NCBI RefSeq assembly: GCF_023229105.1
Contig: NZ_JALNZY010000012.1
Coordinates: 1-41,318, forward strand
Length of the DNA: 41,318 nt
Direction of reading: 5' to 3'
Source of the DNA: Sulfurimonas sp.
GTDB lineage: Bacteria; Campylobacterota; Campylobacteria; Campylobacterales; Sulfurimonadaceae
Part shown: positions 26,094 to 33,106 of the stretch, piece after piece
How positions within the stretch are numbered: position 1 is the first letter of the stretch
Layout: each line of letters starts with the position of its first letter
Made by a program: the position numbers and the translations under genes
Notes under the pieces: generated by a model
Database searches by the model: none
What the model saw: only the letters and a program-made list of their open reading frames with translations
What the model was told of the DNA's origin: nothing

Positions 26094-26122
26094 TTGACAT
26101 TGTTACTATTTTAATGTATTAT
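26094..26122 (+). promoter_or_regulatory. Consensus promoter of groES-groEL
   Basis: TTGACA (26094-26099) and TATTAT (26117-26122) are separated by exactly 17 bases, a near-perfect housekeeping promoter and the best in the window. Start of transcription would be near 26129, followed by an AAGGAG ribosome binding site at 26146-26151. Confidence 0.75.
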
Positions 26123-26156
26123 TGCATTTGTAATTTATGTTATGTAAGGAGTTTAA

Positions 26157-26417
26157 ATGAATTTTCAACCATTAGGAAAAAGAGTCCTAGTAAAAAGAGT
26201 AGAAGAGGCAAATACTACTAGCAGTGGTATTATTATTCCTGATAATGCACAAGAAAAACCGTCAAAGGGCGAAGTTGTGGCAGTTGGCTCAGAAGTGAGT
26301 GAAATCTCTTGCGGAGATGTAGTGGTTTTTGGTAAATTTTCAGGGAGTGAGATTTCACTTGATGGCGATAAGTTTCTAGTGCTAGAGACTGAAGATGTAT
26401 TTGGAATAATTAAGTGA
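26157..26417 (+). CDS. groES: Co-chaperonin GroES
   Basis: GroES is the heptameric lid of the GroEL folding chamber. The 86-residue protein has FQPLGKRVLVKRVE (2-15), the mobile loop with SSGIIIPDNAQEKPSKGEVVAVG (about 22-44), and GDVVVFGKFSG. It has the compact length with no metal-binding C-terminal extension of the Helicobacter pylori kind. It has a consensus promoter and strong ribosome binding site; groEL follows after an unusually long 117-base gap. Confidence 0.97.
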   Translation: MNFQPLGKRVLVKRVEEANTTSSGIIIPDNAQEKPSKGEVVAVGSEVSEISCGDVVVFGKFSGSEISLDGDKFLVLETEDVFGIIK

Positions 26418-26424
26418 TATTACA

Positions 26425-26452
26425 CACTCAAGCGAACAAGTCCGTTTGAGTG
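26425..26452 (+). promoter_or_regulatory. Stem-loop in the groES-groEL gap
   Basis: CACTCAAGCG and CGTTTGAGTG pair over ten positions (one G-U) around the 8-base loop AACAAGTC. No U-run follows, so it is not a standard terminator. It could be a processing or stability element that sets the groES:groEL ratio. Further on are CGAAAAA-TAA-TTTTTCG (26487-26503) and a TATAAT (26511-26516), a possible internal promoter or simply AT-rich leader. Confidence 0.5.
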
Positions 26453-26534
26453 GCAGGGATAGATATCCCCACAACCCCCTAAGCTACGAAAAATAATTTT
26501 TCGAGATTTATATAATAAGTAAAAGGAAATAGAT

Positions 26535-28163
26535 ATGGCAAAAGAGATAATTTTTTCAGACAATGCAAGAAATGCATTAGCTCGTGGTGTTTCAAAATTA
26601 ACAGATGCAGTAAAGGTAACAATGGGACCTCGCGGTCGTAATGTCTTGATTCAAAAGAGTTACGGTAATCCTATAATCACAAAAGACGGGGTCTCTGTTG
26701 CAAGAGAGATTGAGCTAAAAGATAAACTAGAAAATATGGGGGCTTCCCTTGTTAAGGACGTTGCTTCGAAAACTGCCGATGAGGCGGGTGATGGTACAAC
26801 AACGGCAACTGTTTTAGCAAATGCAATCTTTTCTGAGGGGCTTAGAAGCATCACCGCGGGCGCAAATCCTATCGAAGTAAAAAGAGGTATGGACAAAGCT
26901 TGTGAAGCGATTTTGGTAAACTTAAAAGCATCTAGCAAAGCTGTAAACGGCAAAAAAGATATTGCACAAGTTGCAACTATCTCTGCAAATTCTGATGAGC
27001 AAATCGGCAACATGATTGCAGAAGCTATGGAAAAAGTAGGTCAAGACGGTGTTATTACCGTTGAAGAGGCTAAAGGTATAGTTGATGAGCTTGATGTTGT
27101 TGAGGGTATGCAGTTTGATCGCGGATATTTAAGTCCGTATTTTATAACAAATACGGAGAAGATGACGGCAGAGATAGAAAATCCTTGGATTTTACTTGTT
27201 GAGAGCAAAATAACTTCACTTAAAGATTTGCTTCCAGTATTAGAGCAGGTTCAAAAAACTTCTCGTCCTCTTTTAATCATAGCAGAAGATGTAGAGGGAG
27301 AAGCGCTTTCAACTCTGGTTGTAAATAAGCTTCGCGGGGTTTTAAACATCTCTGCTGTAAAAGCTCCAGGATTTGGAGACAGAAGAAAAGCGATGCTTCA
27401 AGATATTGCTATCTTAACGGCAGGAACTGTTATCTCTGAGGAGACAGGACATACACTTAGTGCAGCAACTTTAGAGTATTTAGGTCAAGCATCACGTGTT
27501 GTAATCGACAAAGACAACACTGTTATCGTAAACGGTGCGGGGAAAGCTGAAAATGTACAAAAAAGAATCTCTGAAATAAAAGTTCAAGTAGATGCAACCA
27601 CAAGCGAATATGACAAAGAGAAACTTCAAGAGCGTTTAGCAAAACTAAGCGGCGGGGTAGCTGTTATAAAAGTAGGTGCGGCAAGCGAGACTGAGATGAA
27701 AGAGAAAAAGGATCGTGTTGATGATGCCTTGTCTGCGACAAAAGCTGCGGTTGAAGAGGGTATCGTTATCGGTGGTGGAGCTGCTCTTGTTCGTGCTGCT
27801 GCAAAAGTGAAACTTGATCTTACGGGCGATCAAAAGATCGGTTGCGAGATAATCCTTCGTGCTATCAAAGCCCCACTTAAACAGATTGCTACAAATGCAG
27901 GCTATGATGCGGGGGTTGTAATAAATGCGGTTGAGAGTGCGACAAATGAAAATATCGGCTTTAACGCTGCAACCGGCGAATATGTAGATATGTTTGAAGC
28001 AGGAATTATAGATCCATTTAAAGTCGGACGTGTAGCTCTAACTAACGCTACTTCTATCTCAAGCCTGCTTTTAACTACGGAAGCGGCAATATATGAACTT
28101 CCTGAAGAAAAACCTGAAATGCCTGATATGAGCGGCATGGGTGGCATGGGTGGCATGATGTAG
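26535..28163 (+). CDS. groEL: Chaperonin GroEL (60 kDa)
   Basis: GroEL is the ATP-driven tetradecameric folding chamber. The 542-residue protein has the nucleotide-binding stretch VTMGPRGRNVLI and the DEAGDGTTTATVLA motif near residue 83 with the catalytic Asp, the apical domain with conserved substrate-binding hydrophobics, AAVEEGIVIGGGAAL (about 404-418), and the C-terminal GGM-repeat tail. It is a single full-length copy. AAAAGGAAA precedes the ATG. A rho-independent terminator follows. Confidence 0.98.
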   Translation: MAKEIIFSDNARNALARGVSKLTDAVKVTMGPRGRNVLIQKSYGNPIITKDGVSVAREIELKDKLENMGASLVKDVASKTADEAGDGTTTATVLANAIFSEGLRSITAGANPIEVKRGMDKACEAILVNLKASSKAVNGKKDIAQVATISANSDEQIGNMIAEAMEKVGQDGVITVEEAKGIVDELDVVEGMQFDRGYLSPYFITNTEKMTAEIENPWILLVESKITSLKDLLPVLEQVQKTSRPLLIIAEDVEGEALSTLVVNKLRGVLNISAVKAPGFGDRRKAMLQDIAILTAGTVISEETGHTLSAATLEYLGQASRVVIDKDNTVIVNGAGKAENVQKRISEIKVQVDATTSEYDKEKLQERLAKLSGGVAVIKVGAASETEMKEKKDRVDDALSATKAAVEEGIVIGGGAALVRAAAKVKLDLTGDQKIGCEIILRAIKAPLKQIATNAGYDAGVVINAVESATNENIGFNAATGEYVDMFEAGIIDPFKVGRVALTNATSISSLLLTTEAAIYELPEEKPEMPDMSGMGGMGGMM

Positions 28164-28181
28164 TCATTCCCCCTCTCTTTC

Positions 28182-28205
28182 AAAACCCCTATTTGTGGGG
28201 GTTTT
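28182..28205 (+). terminator. Rho-independent terminator after groEL
   Basis: AAAACCCC pairs with GGGGTTTT around a short loop and is followed by further T and C residues (28202-28218). It is 18 bases after the groEL stop and is the clearest terminator in the window. The A-run on the left could let it act in both directions. Confidence 0.85.
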
Positions 28206-28272
28206 ACTCCTTCCTTTTAAAAAATACCAATCATAGATAAATTTAACAACACAAAAAAAATATTTTTCAACC

Positions 28273-28278
28273 TATAAT
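28273..28278 (+). promoter_or_regulatory. Predicted -10 box for the two-gene membrane module, inside an inverted repeat arm
   Basis: TATAAT lies about 106 bases before the first ATG. The arm TTTTTCAACCTA (28263-28274) overlaps its left edge, and TAGGTTGAAAA (28349-28359) repeats it inverted 74 bases later. The arms could be operator half-sites or a long-range stem in the leader. Confidence 0.4.
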
Positions 28279-28384
28279 GATTTTTAGAGAGGTTGTTGGC
28301 TAAAATAGTAAAATTAAATGTCGAAAATAGAAGTGCCATCTTAAAGGCTAGGTTGAAAATTTTTAAATATGAGGTAAAAATAAA

Positions 28385-29170
28385 ATGAAAAAATATATTG
28401 CTTATCCTCTTTTGGGCCTTTTGATAATTATATCTTGGTATTTAACATATAGATACACTGGATTTTCATTAATTCTTATAGTTTGTGCCGGATTAATCAT
28501 AGCTTATAGCATCGCCTCATATTGGATTGAAAATAAAAAATGTTTTATAAACTGCTACTTTAAGCAGACGAGCCTTTTATCAAGGATTTTAAGCAGTAAA
28601 ATATTGTTGATTTTAATAGCCTTTTGTATTGCTTTTGTAGTAACTATTTTTTTATTTACTTCAGTTACTACTTGGAGTATTGATATATGGGCAGTTATGA
28701 TAATAGATATAGTAGTTTTAACGATACTGCACAAAACAATTACTAAGATTTTTAGAACTACTTTAAAAGATGAGATAGGGTCGCATCTAGTAAAAAGTTG
28801 GAGTGTCGGAATAAATACATTTGTTCTAACAATGTTTATGCTTTTTTATAATTATAATACTTTAGAAGAACCCTCTTATATAAAAAATACCTTAAAAGGT
28901 AGTGTACAAGAAGCCACAAAAAGTTATGCTTCAGATTCTGAACTCATAAATACTTTTGTAAAACTAAATATTGAAAAAGATGCGATAGTCTGGTACAGCG
29001 CATTATATACAAACGAAAAAATTAATAATGAAGATGCAAGATGGTTGTTATGGATGTTTTTTTTGATAAACGGGGGGATTGTATACTATGGGTTTAGTAG
29101 GTTTTTTATAGAGTTTATTGCATTTGATTTAGAAAAATTTACTAAGAGTAGTAATGAAAACAGAAATTAA
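28385..29170 (+). CDS. Uncharacterised multi-spanning membrane protein
   Basis: I do not recognise this 261-residue protein. It has about six hydrophobic helices: near residues 4-22, 27-47, 72-95, 99-121, 146-164 and 222-242. Between the last two is a soluble loop of about 55 residues (about 166-220) with charged and polar residues, probably outside the cytoplasm if the N terminus is inside. There is a conserved-looking basic linker (KTITKIFRTTLKDEIGSH, about 118-135). No signal peptide, catalytic motif or transporter signature is seen. AGGTAAAAATAAA precedes the ATG. Its end overlaps the next gene by 17 bases, so the two are probably translated together and may form a complex. Codon and base use are AT-rich like the neighbours. 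Confidence 0.75.
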   Translation: MKKYIAYPLLGLLIIISWYLTYRYTGFSLILIVCAGLIIAYSIASYWIENKKCFINCYFKQTSLLSRILSSKILLILIAFCIAFVVTIFLFTSVTTWSIDIWAVMIIDIVVLTILHKTITKIFRTTLKDEIGSHLVKSWSVGINTFVLTMFMLFYNYNTLEEPSYIKNTLKGSVQEATKSYASDSELINTFVKLNIEKDAIVWYSALYTNEKINNEDARWLLWMFFLINGGIVYYGFSRFFIEFIAFDLEKFTKSSNENRN

Positions 29171-30185
29171 AAATCAAATTAATGAAAACAAAAAAAATAG
29201 TAAAAAATTTTGGAATACTTTTTGGGGTGTAATTGTTGTTTTGCTTTTAATTACATCGTATGGTATCTATAAAAAATACACTCTAAAGCAATATCAAATT
29301 GACCTAGAGACAAAGAGAGTTTTGACGTTATCGCTCTTGCAAAAATTAGACCCCCTGTTTCAAAACTTCTCCGAGGAACAAAAAGAGCAGGTGCTTCAAT
29401 TGATGCAAGACAAAACTGATAAAAGTGTTGATGAACTTTTTGAAAATGTTTACGATAATATTGATAAATACTTAGATTTTCATTATTCAGTTATAGGTGA
29501 ATATGCAGAGCTTATGATGGCTGCAAACAATACTCTTCAAGAAAATATACAAAAAAAGCTTTTTGGTGAAGAGTTTGATGAACTCTTTAGTAAGCTTCAA
29601 GCAAATATCGCTGCAGATTTTACAACCCAAATCTCTAAATTAGCAGATAATTTTAAAGAGGAGTTGAGCCAAAAAGTACACCTGAGTAGTGAAGAAGAGC
29701 AAGAAGTATTTGTCACTCTTATAGAAATTTTTCAAATGCAAATACAAGAGAGTGTAAATCGTGTCGTGCGCTCAACAACATTTGGTGCGACAGCAGGAGG
29801 AGGTATTATAGCCGCGGCAGTTGCTTCAAAGCTAGTGGCAAAAAAAGCAACACAAAAAGCGGCTCTAAAAGGCGGCTCTAAATTCGCTGTAAAATTAGCA
29901 GCATCAGGAGCGGCGGCAACAACTGGCTTGGCATGTGGACCATTTGCTTTAGTGTGTGGCGCTGTGGCAGGAGTAGTAGTCTGGGTAGGAACCGATTTCG
30001 TACTGGTTGAAGCGGATGAAAAACTAAATAGAGAAAAAACGTACAATGATATTAAAGCCTCAATTGACGATACAAAATATCTTCTCAAAGAGGATTTGAA
30101 AAATCAGTACAAAACTATTTTACAAACTATTACAGATGAAGTGCAAATAGGGACTAATAGAAAGATAAAAGAGCTAATAAAGTAA
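29154..30185 (+). CDS. Uncharacterised membrane-anchored protein with coiled-coil and Gly/Ala-rich hydrophobic hairpin
   Basis: I do not recognise this 343-residue protein. It has a short basic cytoplasmic N terminus, one membrane helix (about 22-40), a long helical, acidic part (about 48-205, with QNFSEEQKEQVLQLMQ and DELFENVYDNIDKYL) and then two Gly/Ala-rich hydrophobic segments (about 210-232 and 250-282) split by a Lys-rich turn (VAKKATQKAALKGG), followed by a charged C-terminal helix. The paired hydrophobic segments recall membrane-inserting hairpins, but that is inference. It overlaps the preceding membrane-protein gene by 17 bases. The start codon region repeats ATGAAAAC 36 bases downstream in another frame. 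No enzyme motif is visible. Confidence 0.75.
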   Translation: MKTEIKNQINENKKNSKKFWNTFWGVIVVLLLITSYGIYKKYTLKQYQIDLETKRVLTLSLLQKLDPLFQNFSEEQKEQVLQLMQDKTDKSVDELFENVYDNIDKYLDFHYSVIGEYAELMMAANNTLQENIQKKLFGEEFDELFSKLQANIAADFTTQISKLADNFKEELSQKVHLSSEEEQEVFVTLIEIFQMQIQESVNRVVRSTTFGATAGGGIIAAAVASKLVAKKATQKAALKGGSKFAVKLAASGAAATTGLACGPFALVCGAVAGVVVWVGTDFVLVEADEKLNREKTYNDIKASIDDTKYLLKEDLKNQYKTILQTITDEVQIGTNRKIKELIK

Positions 30186-30323
30186 AATAAAAAACGCTTA
30201 ACCCAAAAAAATCTCTTTCTTTATAGAACCTTCTTAAAGCCATTTTGTTTATAAATGTGTATATTCAAAAGAGAAATCAGCATTTTTTTGTTATTATTAT
30301 GAAAGATTATACGAGGAGTTCAA

Positions 30324-30902
30324 ATGAAAAAATTTGTTTTACTTATGACTTTGTCAATCTCTTTGATGTTTGCTGAGTCAGCAAAAATAGTTGAATTTGT
30401 TACGGAAAAAACAGTGAAAATAGATGAAAATGGTGCTGAAAAAAGGCTTCACTTAAGTGGCATAGAGCTTTTTGCAAAAGCGAACAATAAGCAAGGTAGT
30501 ATCCAGCTTGTAGATTATGACAAAAGAGAAGAGCTGAAAAACAGAGCGCTCGTTTACATGAATAAAATGTTTCCAAAAGGTTCAAATATCTCATATCAAA
30601 TCTTTTTAAAAGATGAGCATGGCATTGAATATGCGTGGATAAAAGATAATGATTTTAATTACAAAATAGTTAGAGATGGCTATGCTTTGACGGATGTAAA
30701 TGATCCATCCCTGCCAATAGGACTAAGAAACAGAATGCTACTCGCTCAAAACTATGCAAAAAAAAAGGGGCTAGGACTTTGGGGTATATACGAGGAGATG
30801 CAGATGCTAGAACAACAAGATGTTGTAGCTTGCGGATGTGAACCTTATGAGAAGAAAGATTTTAAAGCAGATACATTTAAAAAAGAGCAAGCCGAAAAAT
30901 AG
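30324..30902 (+). CDS. Secreted SNase-like (thermonuclease fold) protein, catalytic residues apparently lost
   Basis: The 192-residue product has a signal peptide (MKKFVLLMTLSISLMFA, cut probably after Ala17) and an OB-fold region resembling staphylococcal nuclease: KTVKI, RLHLSGIEL, then RALVYMNKMF, EYAWIKDN, VRDGYAL and AKKKGLGLWGIYEE, the last being a strong family feature. At the usual active-site loop (RLxGIDxPE) it has HLSGIELFA, so the Arg, Asp and Glu are His, Glu and Ala, and the second Arg (GR before the next strand) is also absent. It is probably not an active nuclease. GAGGAG lies before the ATG. The 3' end overlaps convergent miaA by 26 bases. Confidence 0.75.
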   Translation: MKKFVLLMTLSISLMFAESAKIVEFVTEKTVKIDENGAEKRLHLSGIELFAKANNKQGSIQLVDYDKREELKNRALVYMNKMFPKGSNISYQIFLKDEHGIEYAWIKDNDFNYKIVRDGYALTDVNDPSLPIGLRNRMLLAQNYAKKKGLGLWGIYEEMQMLEQQDVVACGCEPYEKKDFKADTFKKEQAEK

Positions 30903-31773
30903 TCTCTTGCAGCTCTTCAAGCGGTGCGCTAATTATATTTTCAAACTGAGTTCGGTTGAAAGTCTGCTGCCTTTTTGCAAGTTGTGCAGTGTGTGTTGAG
31001 ATATTTTCCACCATCTCCTCCTTTGTTACTTTGCCATCTAGATACTCTAAAACTTCGACTATTCCAATGGAGTTCATGGCGTTAGGAAGCCTTGTGTATT
31101 TTTGCTCTAAGTGGCAAACTTCATCTATCAGTCCCGAGCTTAGCATCTTAGTGGTGCGTTTTGCAATTCTTTGGCGTAGAATATCTCTTGGCACGTCAAT
31201 ATTGTAAATGGGTAAATTTTTTATCACGGGTTTTGGAGGATTTTGCCTAAACCACTCGCTCGGCGTAAGTTTTGAAGCCTCGTAAACAAGGAGTGCTTTT
31301 TCGATTCTGTATCTGTCATTTGATGCTATTTTTTTCATATACTCTTCATCAAGTTTATATAAAAAATCATAGCAATTTTTTAGATTCTTTAGCTTCTGCT
31401 CTACTTGCAGAGTTGTTTGTGTTGTTACTTTTGGGATATCAGAAAGCCCGCTTATAAGGGACTTTAGGTAAAAGGATGTTCCTCCGACAATGAGGAGGTT
31501 TTTTTTATCTCTTTTACATGCATGAGTAACCTCTTTATAGAGATTTATGAAAATCTCCACACTGAAGTATTCATCCGGATAAAGAAAATTTATGCCAAAG
31601 TGCTTTACCTCTTGAAGCTCGAGAGGCGATGGTTTTGCAGATACGATATCAATCTCTTTATAGATGCTCAGCGAATCGATTGAGAGGATGTAAGCGTTTA
31701 TTTTTTTTGCAATTTTTATCGCTAAATCACTTTTTCCTGATGCTGTAGGACCGATAATGGCTAGTTGAGTCAT
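30877..31773 (-). CDS. miaA: tRNA dimethylallyltransferase
   Basis: MiaA adds a dimethylallyl group to N6 of A37 in tRNAs reading codons that start with U. The 298-residue protein has the P-loop GPTASGKSDLA (8-18), SIDSLSIYKEIDIVSAKPS (about 32-50, the DSxQ-like and KP motifs), the IVGGTSFYLKSL stretch (about 95-106), and the C-terminal RQQTFNRTQF near the end (KRQxxW/FxR motif). The usual DSMQVY reads DSLSIY here. It has an AAGG ribosome binding site and lies divergent from the Spy-like gene, sharing its regulatory gap. Confidence 0.93.
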   Translation of the reverse strand: MTQLAIIGPTASGKSDLAIKIAKKINAYILSIDSLSIYKEIDIVSAKPSPLELQEVKHFGINFLYPDEYFSVEIFINLYKEVTHACKRDKKNLLIVGGTSFYLKSLISGLSDIPKVTTQTTLQVEQKLKNLKNCYDFLYKLDEEYMKKIASNDRYRIEKALLVYEASKLTPSEWFRQNPPKPVIKNLPIYNIDVPRDILRQRIAKRTTKMLSSGLIDEVCHLEQKYTRLPNAMNSIGIVEVLEYLDGKVTKEEMVENISTHTAQLAKRQQTFNRTQFENIISAPLEELQETIFRLALF

Positions 31774-31810
31774 TCTTTTTTTGCCTTGTTTTAAAGCAAG
31801 ATTATAGCCT

Positions 31811-31853
31811 ATCGTTAATAAATCGTTAATATGAGATTAAAATATTGTTAATA
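31811..31853. promoter_or_regulatory. Four TTAA cores at 11-bp spacing: probable response-regulator binding array
   Basis: ATCGTTAATA occurs at 31811-31820 and 31822-31831, ATTGTTAATA at 31844-31853, and a degenerate GAGATTAAAA at 31833-31842 falls in the same phase. TTAA cores at 31815, 31826, 31837 and 31848 are exactly 11 bases apart. OmpR-family regulators bind such tandem direct repeats, and one is encoded at 32426. The array ends just before the -10 box of the Spy-like gene. Confidence 0.6.
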
Positions 31854-31862
31854 ACAAGGCTA

Positions 31863-31868
31863 TATACT
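31863..31868 (+). promoter_or_regulatory. Predicted -10 box for the Spy/CpxP-like gene
   Basis: TATACT, ten bases after the last ATTGTTAATA repeat. Start near 31875, and AAGGAG (31884-31889) is the ribosome binding site. No separate -35 is seen; the repeats occupy that place, which suits an activated promoter. Confidence 0.5.
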
Positions 31869-31896
31869 TTTACTACAAAAACATAAGGAGTTCGCA

Positions 31897-32325
31897 ATGA
31901 ACAAAAGAATTTTAATGAGTTTAGGACTAGCAGTATTGCTAACATCTTCTTTAGCAGCTGGACAAATGAACTGTGATAAAAGCAAGGGCAGTTGTGCAAA
32001 ACCACAACAAGCTAACATGAAACATAATGGGCATAAAAATCCTCTTATAGCGCAGATGATGTCTCTTGATTTAAGTGATAAACAAAGAGAAGAGATAAGA
32101 GCGATAATGAGAGAAAATATGCAAAGTATGCCAAAAATCTCAAGTGCTTTTAGTGATAAGGCTTTTGATAAAGAGCTTTTTATCAAGCTCTCAAAAGAGA
32201 GACAGGAGAACAGAATTGAGAAAAAAGCTCAAATGATTGCAAGTGTATATGCAGTTTTAACGCCTGCGCAAAAAGCTGAGTTAAGAAAAATGTTAGATAA
32301 AAAAATGGCGATGAAAAAGAGATAG
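31897..32325 (+). CDS. Periplasmic Spy/CpxP-like (LTXXQ) protein
   Basis: The 142-residue product has a signal peptide (MNKRILMSLGLAVLLTSSLAAG, cut near residue 21) and a helical, Met- and Lys-rich mature part. LDLSDKQREEIRAIM (about 54-68) and LTPAQKAELRKML (about 120-133) are the two LTxxQ-type motifs of the Spy/CpxP family, which buffers misfolded proteins or metals in the periplasm and can inhibit the partner kinase. Cys26 and Cys33 with several His and Met residues at the N terminus suggest possible metal binding. It is followed by an OmpR-type regulator and kinase and preceded by the phased repeat array, so feedback on that system is likely. Confidence 0.8.
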   Translation: MNKRILMSLGLAVLLTSSLAAGQMNCDKSKGSCAKPQQANMKHNGHKNPLIAQMMSLDLSDKQREEIRAIMRENMQSMPKISSAFSDKAFDKELFIKLSKERQENRIEKKAQMIASVYAVLTPAQKAELRKMLDKKMAMKKR

Positions 32326-32351
32326 TCTAAGGGATATAAATCTAAAAATTC

Positions 32352-32382
32352 ATGCAAGTAGTGTAAAATAGTCAACTTGCAT
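32352..32382. promoter_or_regulatory. Inverted repeat between the Spy-like gene and the response regulator gene
   Basis: ATGCAAGT (32352-32359) and ACTTGCAT (32375-32382) are perfect inverted repeats around a 15-base AT-rich centre. It might be an operator for the regulator gene, or a stem-loop lowering read-through. No T-run follows, so it is not a classical terminator. Confidence 0.4.
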
Positions 32383-32425
32383 TATAGATGCAGTATAAAA
32401 AATAGTTACCGCATGGATGTATGAG

Positions 32426-33106
32426 ATGATTAAAATTGCAATGATTGAAGATGATACTGAGTTGGCGAATGTCCTAACTCAGTATCTAGCAAAATACCAC
32501 ATAGAAATTACAAACTATGAAGACCCTTTTTTGGCACTTAGTGCCATAGCGCTTAATGCGTATGATTTGATTATTTTAGATTTGACTCTTCCAGGTATGG
32601 ACGGGCTTGAAGTGTGCAAAAGACTGCTTTTAAAACATAATATCCCAATCATCATATCAAGTGCAAGAAGCGATATAACCGATAAGGTAATAGCTCTAGA
32701 GCTTGGAGCTGACGACTATCTTCCAAAACCTTATAATCCAAGGGAGCTTGAAGTAAGAATAAAGACAATTCTTCGCAGATGCTCAAAGGAGCTAGAGCTT
32801 TTAAAGCCAGAGGCAAAAAAAGAGCTATTTTTTTTAGATGAGCAAAAGCAGGAGATTTCCAAAGATAAAAAATTCATCAAGTTTACTCCCGCAGAGTATG
32901 AAATAATGTCTTTGATGTGCAAACGAAAAGGTTTTGTCGTTTCAAGATATGATATTTTGCAAAATTGTTCTTATTTAAATACAAATGAAGAGAGTGGCGC
33001 TTTAGCAGTAATCATCAACAGAATCAGAGCAAAAATAGAGCAAGACCCCAAAAATCCAAAACATCTTCTAACCATAAGAGGCTCCGGCTATAAGTTGGTA
33101 GAATGA
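32426..33106 (+). CDS. OmpR-family response regulator
   Basis: This two-component transcription regulator has a receiver domain (about 1-115) with the acidic pair EDD (9-11), the phosphoacceptor Asp in LIILDLTLPGMDG (Asp52), the switch Ser in IISSARS and the Lys in LPKPYNPRE, then a winged-helix DNA-binding domain (about 135-226, FTPAEYEIMSLM and LLTIRGSGYKLV). The ATG at 32426 (MIKIAMIEDD) is preferred to one three codons upstream since GGA is properly spaced from it and the receiver fold begins there. It overlaps the kinase gene by four bases (ATGA). Target sites are probably the phased repeats at 31811-31853. Confidence 0.92.
   Translation: MIKIAMIEDDTELANVLTQYLAKYHIEITNYEDPFLALSAIALNAYDLIILDLTLPGMDGLEVCKRLLLKHNIPIIISSARSDITDKVIALELGADDYLPKPYNPRELEVRIKTILRRCSKELELLKPEAKKELFFLDEQKQEISKDKKFIKFTPAEYEIMSLMCKRKGFVVSRYDILQNCSYLNTNEESGALAVIINRIRAKIEQDPKNPKHLLTIRGSGYKLVE

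Noticed and set aside
26070..26535. CIRCE element for HrcA control of groESL
   Set aside because: Neither the upstream region nor the groES-groEL gap contains TTAGCACTC-N9-GAGTGCTAA; the dyads there have different sequences.
28110..28163. Short tandem repeat at the end of groEL
   Set aside because: It encodes the normal GGM tail of GroEL.
29732..30088. Minus-strand open frame of 118 codons inside the second membrane-module gene
   Set aside because: It is a shadow of the Gly/Ala-rich coding region in the opposite frame; the product is Ala/Thr/Pro low-complexity without a start signal.
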